DNA from: Paraburkholderia agricolaris
GTDB taxonomy: Bacteria > Pseudomonadota > Gammaproteobacteria > Burkholderiales > Burkholderiaceae
Assembly: GCF_009455635.1 (NCBI RefSeq)
Contig: NZ_QPER01000002.1
Span: forward strand, 682,001 to 746,000
Length of the DNA stretch: 64,000 nucleotides
Direction of reading: 5' to 3'
How positions within the stretch are numbered: the first letter of the stretch is position 1; every line of letters begins with the position of its first letter. The translations under genes were made by a program, and so were the position numbers. Below the pieces are notes generated by a model, which did no database searches, was not told the DNA's origin, and saw only the letters and a program-made list of their open reading frames with translations. Shown here piece after piece: positions 43,515 to 52,742 of the stretch.

Positions 43515-46158
43515 ATATCTTGCGCTCGGTGGCGGGGTTGCGTTGTTGGTCGGCGCGGTTATCGTCCATGCGTGCGGACCGTTTTTTCCGCTGCAATTGC
43601 TCGACAATCGCGCGGGCACGCTATCCGGTACGCCGAACAATTCGTTTGCGTATGAGGTTTCGCATCTCGTGACGCCTGCCGATCATCTGTTCGCGCCTGA
43701 AGCCGTACACGTTCCGGCGGGGCAGCAACCGGTCGATCCTGCCAAAGCGATGTCGGCGGGCCTCTCGCCCGAACAGATCGCCACGCTGGCCGCGATGGCC
43801 AAGGCCGCGGATGGCGACACCGCCTACGCAATGGGAGCGAGCGTGCCGGAGGCGCAACGGCTCTTTGCAGCCGCGGACGTCGATTTCGGCCACGCGCTGG
43901 CGGCCTGCACGAGCGAGGCAAGTGCGGCGCCGGATGCGCCCGCATCCAGCGCAAATCCAGCCGCCGCTGATGCAGGCGCATCCGGCGCTTCGCCCGCGAC
44001 CCATGCAGCAGACACCACAGCCGCCCAGTCCACCTGCGCTGCACGCGAAGCGCTACTCAGCCGCGCGGCTACCCGGCTCGATGCGGTTCTCGCGTTGCCT
44101 GCTGCAACCGGCGCCCCACGTGCGGTAGCCGCGGCAACCGAACTCGCGGCGATCGCCCAGGCACGGGCGGACGACTGCACGAGCGGCGACGCGTGCGCGG
44201 CCCTCACGGCCGCACTGCCGGCCGCTTACGCGAAACCGCGCACGCTCGCAGCCAACGGAGCCCCCGATCCCGAAGGTCTGGCGGTAGCCAGTTTTGGCGA
44301 CGAAGCGCTCACCTATCTGCAGGACAAACAAACCGGCAAGCAATGCGACTACCGCAGCTTCCTGAACAGCACGCCGTGCGCGGCGGCGATTGCGCCGGCG
44401 GATCTCAAGCAGGCGATCAACCTGTACGCGCAGGAGGCTGCACGCGGTGGCAATAGCGGCCTGCAATCTCTGCGCTTTATCGCAGCGTGGGCGCTGGAGC
44501 GGAAGGCGCGCGTCGCGTCACTGATCGACGATCCGCTCGCGCAACGTTTGCTGGTTGCGTATGCGCTCGCGCGTGAAGGCGACATCGTCAACGATCAACC
44601 GGCGAGCGCGTTCGAATACTACGGCGGCTACGACAACAGTTACGGCCCGACCGGCTATGCCGATGCCGCTCGCGGCGACAAGGGCATCAGATCCAACCCG
44701 GCGTTGGTGTCGCTGGTCGAGGCGATTCGGCAACGGGGCATCGATCATGTGGCGGGCGCCGACCGCCTCGCCGCGCTGGCGTATCGTGTCGGCCGCTACG
44801 ATTTCGCCGGTGCGCTGGCGGCGCGTGAACATAGCGCGCTCGCTAGCTGGGTGAGCGCGAAATTGGCCTTGCGCCGCGGCGATACGGCGGCTGCCGTGCA
44901 GGCCTATGCGCAGGCCTCCAAAGCATTTCCCACCGCCGATTCGAGCGTCGAACCGGCCGGTGCGCTGTTGATTAAAGGCGAGCAAGCGGTGTTGACGCTA
45001 TCGCGCGGCCAATATATCGAGGCGCTCGGCTATCTGTTCGACGCGGCATCCCGACAGGACAAGACGGGCCTGGACGACGACTCCGTCTCCGAAGTCGCCT
45101 ACGGCAGCGACATGGCCTATATCGCCGAGCGCGTGCTCACCACGGACGAACTGAAGCACTTCGTCGACTCGCGCGTACCGGCATCGGCGGTGCCTCCTGT
45201 GCCGGCGTCCAATGCGAGTGCGGATGCCTACTCTGCGTTGCCCCAGACCACCGCCGATTCATTGCGTTATCTGCTCGCGCGCCGTCTAGTGCGCGATGGC
45301 CGGATTGACGATGCGCTGCCGTATTTTCCCGCCGACAACGACCCGCGCTACAGCACCTTCAGTTGGGAAGGCGGCCAGACGACCCGCAAGCAATTGCAGC
45401 TTCGCAAGCTCGCGCGTGACTATGCGGCCGCGCTGGACGAGGCGCAGCATGCATGGCTGGGTGCGAACCGCGCGCATGGCTGGTTCGACGCGGCGACGCT
45501 CGCGAAGCAGCAGGGCATGGAGTTGATGGGTTATGAGCAAGGACCGGACTATCGCGATGTCGACGGTGCGTTCGCGGGCGGATCGGGACGTTCAGGTGTG
45601 ATCGGTGCACGAGTGAATCGCACTTCAGATGCCGGCGCGGCCGCGACACCGGATACGCCGGATACGCCGGCGGCGCGCGCGGAGGCGGATCTGGCCGGAC
45701 CGTTCGTGACTGCTGACGAGAAGCGCCGCTACGCGGCCAGCGAGAGCAAACCGTTGGTGCGTTTTCACTACCGCGACATCGCCGCCGACTACATCGCCAA
45801 AGCGGCGGACGGCTTGCCGCCGCGTTCGCAGGCATTCGCCGCCGTGCTTTGCCGTGGGACGGACTGGACGCACAACGACGATCCGTCGCGCTCGCTCGCG
45901 TTTTATCAGCGCTATGTCAAAGAGGGGGCTTACGTGGATTTCGGCGGCCCGTTCGGCACGCTGTGCCCGGCGCCGGATTTCCGGGCCGCGGCGACGTTCA
46001 CTTATACGCAGGCCTGGCGCGACGTGAAGCGCGATGCAGGGCGTAATAAGAAACCGGTGGCGTTGATCGGGTTGCTGATCGCCGTAGGTGTGATCGGCGT
46101 GGGGGTGTGGCGCTATCGGAGGGGGCGAGCGCAGCGTACCGACGCCAATGGCAAGTGA
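43501..46158 (+). CDS. Large exported protein of unknown function
   Basis: An 885-residue protein started at ATG 43501, inside the end of the DUF3142 gene. An N-terminal hydrophobic signal/anchor (LALGGGVALLVGAVIVHACGP) and a C-terminal transmembrane helix (VALIGLLIAVGVIGVGVWRY) followed by basic residues suggest a large domain held outside the membrane. The body is Ala-rich, with helical repeats that look TPR- or solenoid-like (for example AALAYRVGRYDFAGALAAREHSALASWVSAKLALRRGDTAAAVQAYAQASKAF). A low-complexity Ala/Pro segment lies at about 145-180. No catalytic motif was recognised. Confidence 0.75.
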   Translation: MLNRKYLALGGGVALLVGAVIVHACGPFFPLQLLDNRAGTLSGTPNNSFAYEVSHLVTPADHLFAPEAVHVPAGQQPVDPAKAMSAGLSPEQIATLAAMAKAADGDTAYAMGASVPEAQRLFAAADVDFGHALAACTSEASAAPDAPASSANPAAADAGASGASPATHAADTTAAQSTCAAREALLSRAATRLDAVLALPAATGAPRAVAAATELAAIAQARADDCTSGDACAALTAALPAAYAKPRTLAANGAPDPEGLAVASFGDEALTYLQDKQTGKQCDYRSFLNSTPCAAAIAPADLKQAINLYAQEAARGGNSGLQSLRFIAAWALERKARVASLIDDPLAQRLLVAYALAREGDIVNDQPASAFEYYGGYDNSYGPTGYADAARGDKGIRSNPALVSLVEAIRQRGIDHVAGADRLAALAYRVGRYDFAGALAAREHSALASWVSAKLALRRGDTAAAVQAYAQASKAFPTADSSVEPAGALLIKGEQAVLTLSRGQYIEALGYLFDAASRQDKTGLDDDSVSEVAYGSDMAYIAERVLTTDELKHFVDSRVPASAVPPVPASNASADAYSALPQTTADSLRYLLARRLVRDGRIDDALPYFPADNDPRYSTFSWEGGQTTRKQLQLRKLARDYAAALDEAQHAWLGANRAHGWFDAATLAKQQGMELMGYEQGPDYRDVDGAFAGGSGRSGVIGARVNRTSDAGAAATPDTPDTPAARAEADLAGPFVTADEKRRYAASESKPLVRFHYRDIAADYIAKAADGLPPRSQAFAAVLCRGTDWTHNDDPSRSLAFYQRYVKEGAYVDFGGPFGTLCPAPDFRAAATFTYTQAWRDVKRDAGRNKKPVALIGLLIAVGVIGVGVWRYRRGRAQRTDANGK

Positions 46159-46166
46159 TCGTGTTT

Positions 46167-47012
46167 TCAGGCCCCGCCTGCCGCCGTCATCCACCCAAAG
46201 CGCCGCGACAGCCTCAGGGTGGCGGCGCGCAAAGTCTGCGCGGGGCCGCCCGCGAGTTCGCTGTCGAAGCTGCCGCTCGGCCCCATCACCGCGAGCACCA
46301 GGCAGATGCTGCCGGTATGGTCCAGCACCGGCGCAGCCAGGGTGTCGATGCCTGGCACCGGCCGGCTCAGTGCGGTGTCGATGCCGTCCGCGCGGATTTG
46401 CGCGAGGCGTTGGGTGTAGGCCTTTGTCTCCTCCGCCTCGGCGCCCGCCAGCCGCAAATGATCTTGCGCCAGCAGGCCGTGGCGCACATCGTCCGCGACG
46501 TGAGCAGCAAACACGCGCCCGATAGCGGTATTCACCAGCGACATCACCGTGCCGACCCGCAAGCTCACATGCAGCGGCCGCGCTGATTCTTCCAGGCGCA
46601 CGACGGTCGGCCCGAGTGGCCCAAGCACCGCCATCGCGACGCTCATTCCCGTCGACGCCGCCAGTTCGACCACTTCCGGTTCGGCTTCCCGCGTGGGCGA
46701 CAAACGCTGCAAGCCGATCAAGCCAAGCTCCAGTGCTAAAGGCCCGGCTTCGAAGCAACCAGCGGCATCGCGATTCAGCAAGCCGATCTTGAGCAGACTC
46801 ACCAGATGCGGAAACGCTTTAGCCGGCGGCATGCCGGCTAAAGCCGCAAGATCGCGCAGGCTCAAGGGCCGCGCGGCTGCTACCAGCGCGCCAAGCAACT
46901 CGCCGGTGCTATCGAGCGACTGGATGCCGCGCTGCGGTTTCGCATCGGCGGAAGCGGCCGACGCAGCAGAAGCGCCGGTGCCTGTGTAAGCGGTGTCGAA
47001 GGAATCGGTCAC
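46167..47012 (-). CDS. IclR-family transcriptional regulator (distal of tandem pair)
   Basis: A 281-residue IclR-type regulator. The HTH lies at about 30-95 (GIQSLDSTGELLGALVAAARPLSLRDLAALAGMPPAKAFPHLVSLLKIGL), followed by an effector domain with GRVFAAHVADDVRHGLLAQ and GIDTLAAPVLDHTGSICLVLAVMG. It starts within the stop of the other IclR gene (four-base overlap). The two share architecture and many positions, so they are paralogues arising by tandem duplication. It probably acts on the facing MBL/FAD-monooxygenase operon. Confidence 0.9.
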   Translation of the reverse strand: MTDSFDTAYTGTGASAASAASADAKPQRGIQSLDSTGELLGALVAAARPLSLRDLAALAGMPPAKAFPHLVSLLKIGLLNRDAAGCFEAGPLALELGLIGLQRLSPTREAEPEVVELAASTGMSVAMAVLGPLGPTVVRLEESARPLHVSLRVGTVMSLVNTAIGRVFAAHVADDVRHGLLAQDHLRLAGAEAEETKAYTQRLAQIRADGIDTALSRPVPGIDTLAAPVLDHTGSICLVLAVMGPSGSFDSELAGGPAQTLRAATLRLSRRFGWMTAAGGA

Positions 47013-47866
47013 GATGCGGAAGAAGCCAGCAAAGAAGGCGCGGCCGCCAGTTCAGCGCCAATGTCATGAGCGGCAGCAAGCAGTGCGCGAGCCGTCGGAC
47101 CCTGGGCGGTGACGTCGATCGCGCCGGTCGAGCCGATCACCGTCAGCGCGAGGCACAAGTGGCCGCTGGCATCGAGCACCGGCGCGCTCAAACTGCTGAT
47201 GCCCGGACTCGGCGCGTCAACGCTGAATGCGAGTCCGCGCGCACGGATGTCGTTCAAAGCGGCCTCGAACGCGGCGCTGTCGCCAGATGGCGTCATGGCG
47301 CTATCGCGCGAGCCCGACTGATTCGCCCACATCGCCGCCAGCGCTTCGCGTGGCAGATAGGCGCAAAACACGCGCCCCGTCGACGTGGCCGGCAGCGACA
47401 TCACCGTGCCCACATGCAGATTCACATGCAGCGGAAAGCCCGCATGTTCATAGCGGACGATGGTCGGCCCCTGCGGCCCGGCAATACAGATCGCGACGCT
47501 AAACCCGATTGCCTCGGCCAACGCCGCCACGCGCGGCACGGCGGCGCGAAACGCCGGCTGGTTCTCCAGATGCATCAAGCCAAGCCGCAACGACAACGGA
47601 CCGGGTTCATAACGGCCCGACAATTCGTCGCGTTTGATCAGACCTAAGCGGCTCAAGCTAACCAGATAGGCGTGCGCCTGCCCCGGCGCAATCTGCGCGG
47701 CGGCGGCGAGATCGGACAAAGCGAGCGGACTGCGCGCCTGCGCGAGCGCCAGCAACACGCGGCCGCCCACTTCGACGCTCTGAATTCCGCGCTGCGTCTT
47801 GCCGCCGTCTGCCGTCTCGCTGCCGCCCGCGCCCTTGCCGGCGGCCGATTTCGCTGCTGTGCTCAC
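47009..47866 (-). CDS. IclR-family transcriptional regulator (proximal of tandem pair)
   Basis: A 285-residue IclR-type regulator, paralogous to the overlapping downstream gene. Both open with a Gly/Ala-rich linker and then RGIQS. The HTH is GRVLLALAQARSPLALSDLAAAAQIAPGQAHAYLVSLSRLGL, and the effector domain includes GRVFCAYLPREALAAMW and GISSLSAPVLDASGHLCLALTVIG. It is divergent from the MBL-fold gene with a palindrome and promoter in between (47964-48011). Two IclR paralogues could form heteromers or respond to different effectors. Confidence 0.9.
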   Translation of the reverse strand: MSTAAKSAAGKGAGGSETADGGKTQRGIQSVEVGGRVLLALAQARSPLALSDLAAAAQIAPGQAHAYLVSLSRLGLIKRDELSGRYEPGPLSLRLGLMHLENQPAFRAAVPRVAALAEAIGFSVAICIAGPQGPTIVRYEHAGFPLHVNLHVGTVMSLPATSTGRVFCAYLPREALAAMWANQSGSRDSAMTPSGDSAAFEAALNDIRARGLAFSVDAPSPGISSLSAPVLDASGHLCLALTVIGSTGAIDVTAQGPTARALLAAAHDIGAELAAAPSLLASSAS

Positions 47867-47963
47867 ACCCGCGCTCGTCCGTAAAAAGGGTCCATGTTAG
47901 CCGATGCCCCGTGCGAAAGCCCGCGCCATCCTGTCCTTATCTTAGACGCTCCGAGATTTGCGT

Positions 47964-48011
47964 ATAGCGATACATTTCGCTATTGACAAATAAACTGGCA
48001 CGGCCATAAGA
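47964..48011 (+). promoter_or_regulatory. Promoter and palindromic operator of MBL/monooxygenase operon
   Basis: A perfect dyad ATAGCGA-tacatt-TCGCTAT (47964-47983) abuts TTGACA (47983-47988). At 16 bases spacing lies CATAAG (48005-48010), a passable -10. The dyad touching the -35 box is where an IclR-type activator or repressor would bind. Transcription would run into the gene at 48152. Confidence 0.6.
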
Positions 48012-48151
48012 TGCATTCACCCCGACATACCGGTGCAGTCACAGAGTCAAAACGGGGCGAGACAACCCCCAATACAGTCAGCCCGCGCATCTGAAATCCG
48101 TACGCGCAGCCGGCCGTCTCGCCTCACATTCCACTTTTGAGGGAGACAAGC

Positions 48152-49111
48152 ATGGCAAAGGCATTCGCATCCCAGGCAGACCTGGAAGTCAAGAAAGTCA
48201 CTTGGACCAAGCTGTCCGAGAACGCTTACGCGTACACCGCTGAAGGCGATCCGAACTCGGGCGTGATCATCGGCGACGACGGCGTGCTGATCGTCGACAC
48301 CACCGCCACGCCGGCCATGGCGCAAGACCTCATCGCGAAGATTCGCAGCGTCACCGACAAACCGATCAAGTACGTCGTGCTGTCGCACTACCACGCGGTG
48401 CGCGTGCTGGGTGCGTCGGCGTATTTCGAAGAGGGCGCGCAGGAAGTGATCGCGAGCCGCGGCACCTACGAGATGATCGTCGAGCGCGGCGAAGCGGACA
48501 TGAAGTCGGAAATCGAACGCTTCCCGCGTCTGTTCGCCGGCGTTGAAACCGTGCCGGGTCTGACGTGGCCCACGCTGGTGTTCGAAAAAGAAATGACGCT
48601 GTTCCTCGGCAAGCTGGAAGTGCGTATCGCGCATCTGGGCGCCGGTCATACGAAGGGCGATACGGTGGTGTGGCTGCCGTCGCAGAAGGTGCTGTTCTCC
48701 GGCGACCTGGTTGAATACGACGCAGCCTGCTATTGCGGCGACGCTCAACTCGAACAATGGCCGGCCACGCTCGAAGCGCTGCGCGCGCTGAAGGCCGAGA
48801 AGCTGGTGCCGGGCCGCGGTCCTGCATTGACCACGCCGGAAGACGTCAACAAGGGCCTCGATTACACGAAAGACTTCGTGACCACGCTGCTCCAGCAAGG
48901 CCGTGAAGCCGTCGAACAGAAGCTCGATCTGAAAGCCGCGATGGCGCATACGCGCAAGGCAATGGACCCGAAGTTCGGCCACGTGTTCATCTATGAGCAT
49001 TGCCTGCCGTTCGACGTTTCGCGTGCGTTCGACGAAGCGAGCGGCATCACGCATCCGCGCATCTGGACCGCGCAACGGGACAAGGAAATGTGGGACGCAC
49101 TGCAAGCCTGA
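48152..49111 (+). CDS. MBL-fold hydrolase-like protein with altered metal motif
   Basis: A 319-residue metallo-beta-lactamase-fold protein. ATG 48152 follows GAGGGAGA. The fold is clear (GVIIGDDGVLIVDTTATPAMAQ, LSHYHAVRVLGASAY, LGAGHTKGDTVVW, VLFSGDLVEYD). The central motif, normally HxHxDH, reads HYHAVR: the two first-site histidines remain but the Asp and last His of the second metal site are Val and Arg. It may bind one metal or have altered chemistry. It is the first gene of an operon with an FAD monooxygenase, a DUF2783 protein and an MFS transporter, suggesting a role in aromatic-compound breakdown. Confidence 0.87.
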   Translation: MAKAFASQADLEVKKVTWTKLSENAYAYTAEGDPNSGVIIGDDGVLIVDTTATPAMAQDLIAKIRSVTDKPIKYVVLSHYHAVRVLGASAYFEEGAQEVIASRGTYEMIVERGEADMKSEIERFPRLFAGVETVPGLTWPTLVFEKEMTLFLGKLEVRIAHLGAGHTKGDTVVWLPSQKVLFSGDLVEYDAACYCGDAQLEQWPATLEALRALKAEKLVPGRGPALTTPEDVNKGLDYTKDFVTTLLQQGREAVEQKLDLKAAMAHTRKAMDPKFGHVFIYEHCLPFDVSRAFDEASGITHPRIWTAQRDKEMWDALQA

Positions 49112-49186
49112 TTGAAAATCTGACCACCGCATAGAAACGCCGGAAAGCGTCAAGCAGAGCAGAGAAGAGAAGGACGGAGACACAAG

Positions 49187-50887
49187 ATGAGCATCAACTA
49201 CCAGACGCTGTCGTTCGAGTATCGGCCGTGCCGCGAGCAAAGCGGCGCGGAGCAGGCGGGTTATCCCGTGATCGTGGTCGGCGCGGGGCCGGTGGGCCTC
49301 GCTACCGCGATCGATATCGCGCAGCAGGGCGTGCCGGTCGTACTGGTCGACGACGATTGTTCGTTGTCCACCGGATCGCGGGCGATCTGCTTTTCGAAGC
49401 GGTCGCTCGATATCTTCGATCGGCTCGGCTGCGGGCAGCGCATGGTGGACAAGGGCATTAGCTGGAATGTCGGCAAGGTGTTCCTGAAAGATGAACTGGT
49501 GTACACGTTCAATCTGCAGCCGGAGGCGGGTCATCATCGGCCCGCGTTCATCAATCTGCAGCAGTACTACGTCGAAGGTTTTCTGCTCGAACGCGCGCAG
49601 GAGATGCCGAATCTCGAGATTCGCTGGAGGAGCAAGGTGGTCGGCGTGCAGCAGAGCGGCACACCAGGCACGCAGGACGCCAGCGTAACGCTGACGATCG
49701 ACACGCCCGATGGTCAATACCCGTTATGCGGCCGCTATGTAGTGGCCGCCGACGGTTCGCGCAGTCCGATGCGCAATCTGATGGGACTCGACAGCAAGGG
49801 CGTCACTTTCAAAGACCGTTTCCTGATCGCCGACGTGAAGATGGAAGCGGAGTTTCCAACTGAACGCTGGTTCTGGTTCGATCCGCCGTTCCATCCGAAT
49901 CAATCGGTGCTGTTGCATCGCCAGCCGGACAACGTGTGGCGAATCGATTTCCAGTTGGGCTGGGACGCCGATCCGGTGCTTGAGAAAACACCGGAACGGG
50001 TGATGCCGCGTGTGCGCGCGTTGCTTGGACCGGACGCGAAGTTCGAGCTGGAATGGGTCAGCGTCTATACGTTTTCGTGTTTGCGCATGGATCGGTTCCG
50101 GCACGGCAACGTGTTGTTCGCGGGCGATTCCGCGCATGGCGTGTCGCCGTTCGGCGCGCGCGGCGCGAATAGCGGCGTGCAGGATGCGGAGAACCTCGCA
50201 TGGAAACTGGCGATGGTGCTCGACGGTAAAGCGTCCGATACGCTGCTCGACACGTATGCAAGCGAGCGCGAATTCGCCGCGGATGAAAACATCCGCAATT
50301 CCACGCGCTCGACCGATTTCATCACGCCGAAGAGCCCCGTGAGCCGCGTGTTCCGCGATGCGGTGCTGAAGCTCGCACGGCACCACCCGTTCGCGCGGCA
50401 GTTGACGAATAGCGGCCGGCTGTCTGTGCCGGCGGTGCTGCGTGATTCTCCGTTGAATACACTGGACAGCGAGAGCTTTGAAGGTCCGATGGTGCCGGGC
50501 GCATCGTGCGTCGATGCACCGGTTCGTGCAGACGGGCAACCTGCATGGCTGTTACAGCAACTCGGCCAGCAATTTACGGGCGTGCTGTTCTGCGGCTCGC
50601 AAGGTATGGATCAGTCGACGCAAGCTGCGCTGGACGCATTGCGAAGCGGGCCGGTTCCGCTGAAGCTCGTTGTGGTGACGAGTGGCGATGCACAGATCGC
50701 GTTGGCTTCGGATGTCAAGGTGGTGCATGACGTCGACGGTCTTGTCGCCGCACGTTATGACGGCCAACCCGGCACGTTCTATCTGATCCGCCCCGATCAA
50801 CACGTCTGCGCGCGTCGTCGGCAACTGGACGTGAGCTTTGTACAAGGCGCATTGAAGCGGGCGTTGTGCGTGGAAGGTACGGCCTGA
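49187..50887 (+). CDS. FAD-dependent aromatic monooxygenase, MhpA/UbiH-like
   Basis: A 566-residue class A flavin monooxygenase. The FAD fingerprint is VIVVGAGPVGLATAIDIA (GxGxxG at 32-37). The second FAD motif is VLFAGDSAHGVSPFGARGANSG with an extended NLAWKLAMVL helix, and the DG-type motif is YVVAADGSRSPMR. The C-terminal 150 residues resemble the thioredoxin-like domain of phenol hydroxylase/MhpA relatives. It would hydroxylate an aromatic ring with NAD(P)H and O2. It is 75 bases downstream of the MBL gene and followed by DUF2783, a set seen together in Burkholderiales. Substrate unknown. Confidence 0.9.
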   Translation: MSINYQTLSFEYRPCREQSGAEQAGYPVIVVGAGPVGLATAIDIAQQGVPVVLVDDDCSLSTGSRAICFSKRSLDIFDRLGCGQRMVDKGISWNVGKVFLKDELVYTFNLQPEAGHHRPAFINLQQYYVEGFLLERAQEMPNLEIRWRSKVVGVQQSGTPGTQDASVTLTIDTPDGQYPLCGRYVVAADGSRSPMRNLMGLDSKGVTFKDRFLIADVKMEAEFPTERWFWFDPPFHPNQSVLLHRQPDNVWRIDFQLGWDADPVLEKTPERVMPRVRALLGPDAKFELEWVSVYTFSCLRMDRFRHGNVLFAGDSAHGVSPFGARGANSGVQDAENLAWKLAMVLDGKASDTLLDTYASEREFAADENIRNSTRSTDFITPKSPVSRVFRDAVLKLARHHPFARQLTNSGRLSVPAVLRDSPLNTLDSESFEGPMVPGASCVDAPVRADGQPAWLLQQLGQQFTGVLFCGSQGMDQSTQAALDALRSGPVPLKLVVVTSGDAQIALASDVKVVHDVDGLVAARYDGQPGTFYLIRPDQHVCARRRQLDVSFVQGALKRALCVEGTA

Positions 50888-50936
50888 AGCAGGGCACCCG
50901 CAGCGCACCGGCAAAAGAAAATAGCAGGAGACAGTC

Positions 50937-51173
50937 ATGGCATTGAACACGCAACCCAATCTCGCCCGCCCCGACGATTTCTACGAGGCGCTGATCGACA
51001 TGCATCGCGATCTGGACGACGCGCAGAGTCAGTCGGCCAATGCGCAACTGATCCTGTTGCTGGCCAACCATATCGGCGATCACTTGACGTTGCTTGAAGC
51101 GATGCGGCACGCACGTGCAGGCGTGGTTGATGTTTCGCTGCAAGGCGCACCAACGCATTCACTGGCCGCCTGA
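50937..51173 (+). CDS. DUF2783 family small protein
   Basis: A 78-residue helical protein, ATG after AGGAGACAGTC. The sequence (PDDFYEALIDMHRDLDDAQSQSANAQLILLLANHIGD...LLEAMRHAR) is typical of DUF2783, a family found beside FAD monooxygenases. It may be an accessory or stabilising subunit of the monooxygenase. That is inferred from position only. Confidence 0.85.
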   Translation: MALNTQPNLARPDDFYEALIDMHRDLDDAQSQSANAQLILLLANHIGDHLTLLEAMRHARAGVVDVSLQGAPTHSLAA

Positions 51174-51366
51174 GCACGAGTGACGGCAGGCCGCAGTAAT
51201 TAAAACGCTTACGCGCGTGGCCGTTCGAGCCACGCGCAATTCACCATGGCAAGTGGCGTACCTATAGCGCCGCATGCCGTTCCGTTCCCGTAGCAAACAG
51301 ACAACGCGGCGCATCGAGACGCCGGACCCAGCGGGTCCGTTGGACCCTCACGTTTGGAGATAATCG

Positions 51367-52719
51367 ATGAGCCAATCCCTCGCCCCCACGCTCGCACCGG
51401 GCGTATCCGCTGCTGTGCAGGACGACTTGTTGTATCGCAAGGTCTCGATGCGGATTATTCCGTTTCTATTCCTGTGTTACGTGGTGTCGTTTCTCGATCG
51501 CATCAATATCGGCTTCGCGCAATTGCAGATGAAGCACGACCTCGGTTTCAGTGACGCTATGTACGGTTTGGGGGCGGCGGTTTTTTACATCGGCTACGTG
51601 CTGTGCGAGGTGCCGAGCAACATGTTGCTGGCGCGTTTTGGCGCGCGCCGAACGTTCACGCGGATCATGCTGCTGTGGGGCATCGCGTCGGTCGGCATGA
51701 TGCTGGTGTCGAAGCCCATGCACTTTTACGTGCTGCGTTTCATGCTCGGCGTGTTCGAAGCGGGTTTCTTTCCCGGCATCGTGCTGTATCTGACCTACTG
51801 GTACCCGGCGCGGCGGCGCGCGGCCGTTCTGTCGATTTTCTTCGCGGGCGTCGCGGTGGCGGGTGTGCTCGGCGGCTTGGTGTCCGGCTGGATCATGCGC
51901 GATATGGGCGGCGTGATGGGGCTGTTCGGCTGGCAGTGGATGTTCGTGATCGAAGGCGCGCCGGCCATCGTACTTGGCTTGCTCGCCGCGTTTTATCTGC
52001 TCGACGGCCCGCAGCAGGCAAGCTGGCTCACCGCCGCAGAAAAGGCGCAACTGATCGCGCAGCGCGATGAAGATCGCCGCGCGGCATTCGACGCACATTC
52101 GGACGCACATTCGGACGCACATTCATCGCGCTCTGTCATGCAAGCGCTGCGCAATCCTCGGGTGTATCTGTTTGCGTTCATCTACTTCTCGCTCACCTGT
52201 GCGTCGCTGACGCTGAATTTCTGGATGCCGTTGATGATTCGCGACTTCGGCGTTCACGATGTGCTGGCGATCAGCCTGTACACCGTGATTCCGAATGCCG
52301 TCGGCGCAGTGGGCCTGATTCTGATTGCGCGTCACTCGGACCGCCGTGGCGAACGACGCCGGCACTTCGCGGTTTGCACGATCGGCGGCGGTATCGCGCT
52401 CTCGCTTCTGACACTTCATCTGAGCAGCTTTCCGGCGATGCTCGCGATTCTCTCGGTGGCTGCCGTACTGATCTTCGCCGCGTTGCCGATTTTCTGGACC
52501 GTGCCGTCGGGTTATCTGTCCGGCGCGGCTGCCGCCGCGGGGATTGCGCTGATCAGCAGCATCGGCATTACGAGCGGGATTGTCAGCCCGTGGGTGATCG
52601 GTCTGATCAAGACGCACACCGGCAGCATGGATAACGCGCTGTATCTGCTGACCGCGCTATTGTTCGCCAGCGGCGTGGCGTTGCTGCTCGGCGTACCGAA
52701 GGAAATGAAGCGCGTCTAA
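51367..52719 (+). CDS. MFS transporter, anion:cation symporter (ACS) type
   Basis: A 450-residue twelve-helix MFS protein. TM1 RIIPFLFLCYVVSFLDRINIGFAQLQM and FEAGFFPGIVLYLTYWYPARRRA in TM4 are typical of the ACS group, which imports organic anions such as aromatic acids, tartrate or phthalate. The central loop contains three repeats of DAHS (DAHSDAHSDAHS), encoded by a tandem 12-base unit (about 52091-52125). It follows the FAD monooxygenase and DUF2783 genes and probably supplies their substrate. Confidence 0.9.
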   Translation: MSQSLAPTLAPGVSAAVQDDLLYRKVSMRIIPFLFLCYVVSFLDRINIGFAQLQMKHDLGFSDAMYGLGAAVFYIGYVLCEVPSNMLLARFGARRTFTRIMLLWGIASVGMMLVSKPMHFYVLRFMLGVFEAGFFPGIVLYLTYWYPARRRAAVLSIFFAGVAVAGVLGGLVSGWIMRDMGGVMGLFGWQWMFVIEGAPAIVLGLLAAFYLLDGPQQASWLTAAEKAQLIAQRDEDRRAAFDAHSDAHSDAHSSRSVMQALRNPRVYLFAFIYFSLTCASLTLNFWMPLMIRDFGVHDVLAISLYTVIPNAVGAVGLILIARHSDRRGERRRHFAVCTIGGGIALSLLTLHLSSFPAMLAILSVAAVLIFAALPIFWTVPSGYLSGAAAAAGIALISSIGITSGIVSPWVIGLIKTHTGSMDNALYLLTALLFASGVALLLGVPKEMKRV

Positions 52720-52742
52720 GGGCGTCCCTTGCGAGGCGCCGG

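Noticed and set aside
44053..44466. Minus-strand frames inside the 885-residue protein gene
   Set aside because: They are shadows of a long, codon-typical plus-strand gene, with no independent evidence.
48047..49717. A 556-codon minus-strand open frame across the MBL and monooxygenase genes
   Set aside because: Both plus-strand genes have clear families and motifs; the antisense product has low-complexity composition and no recognisable domain.
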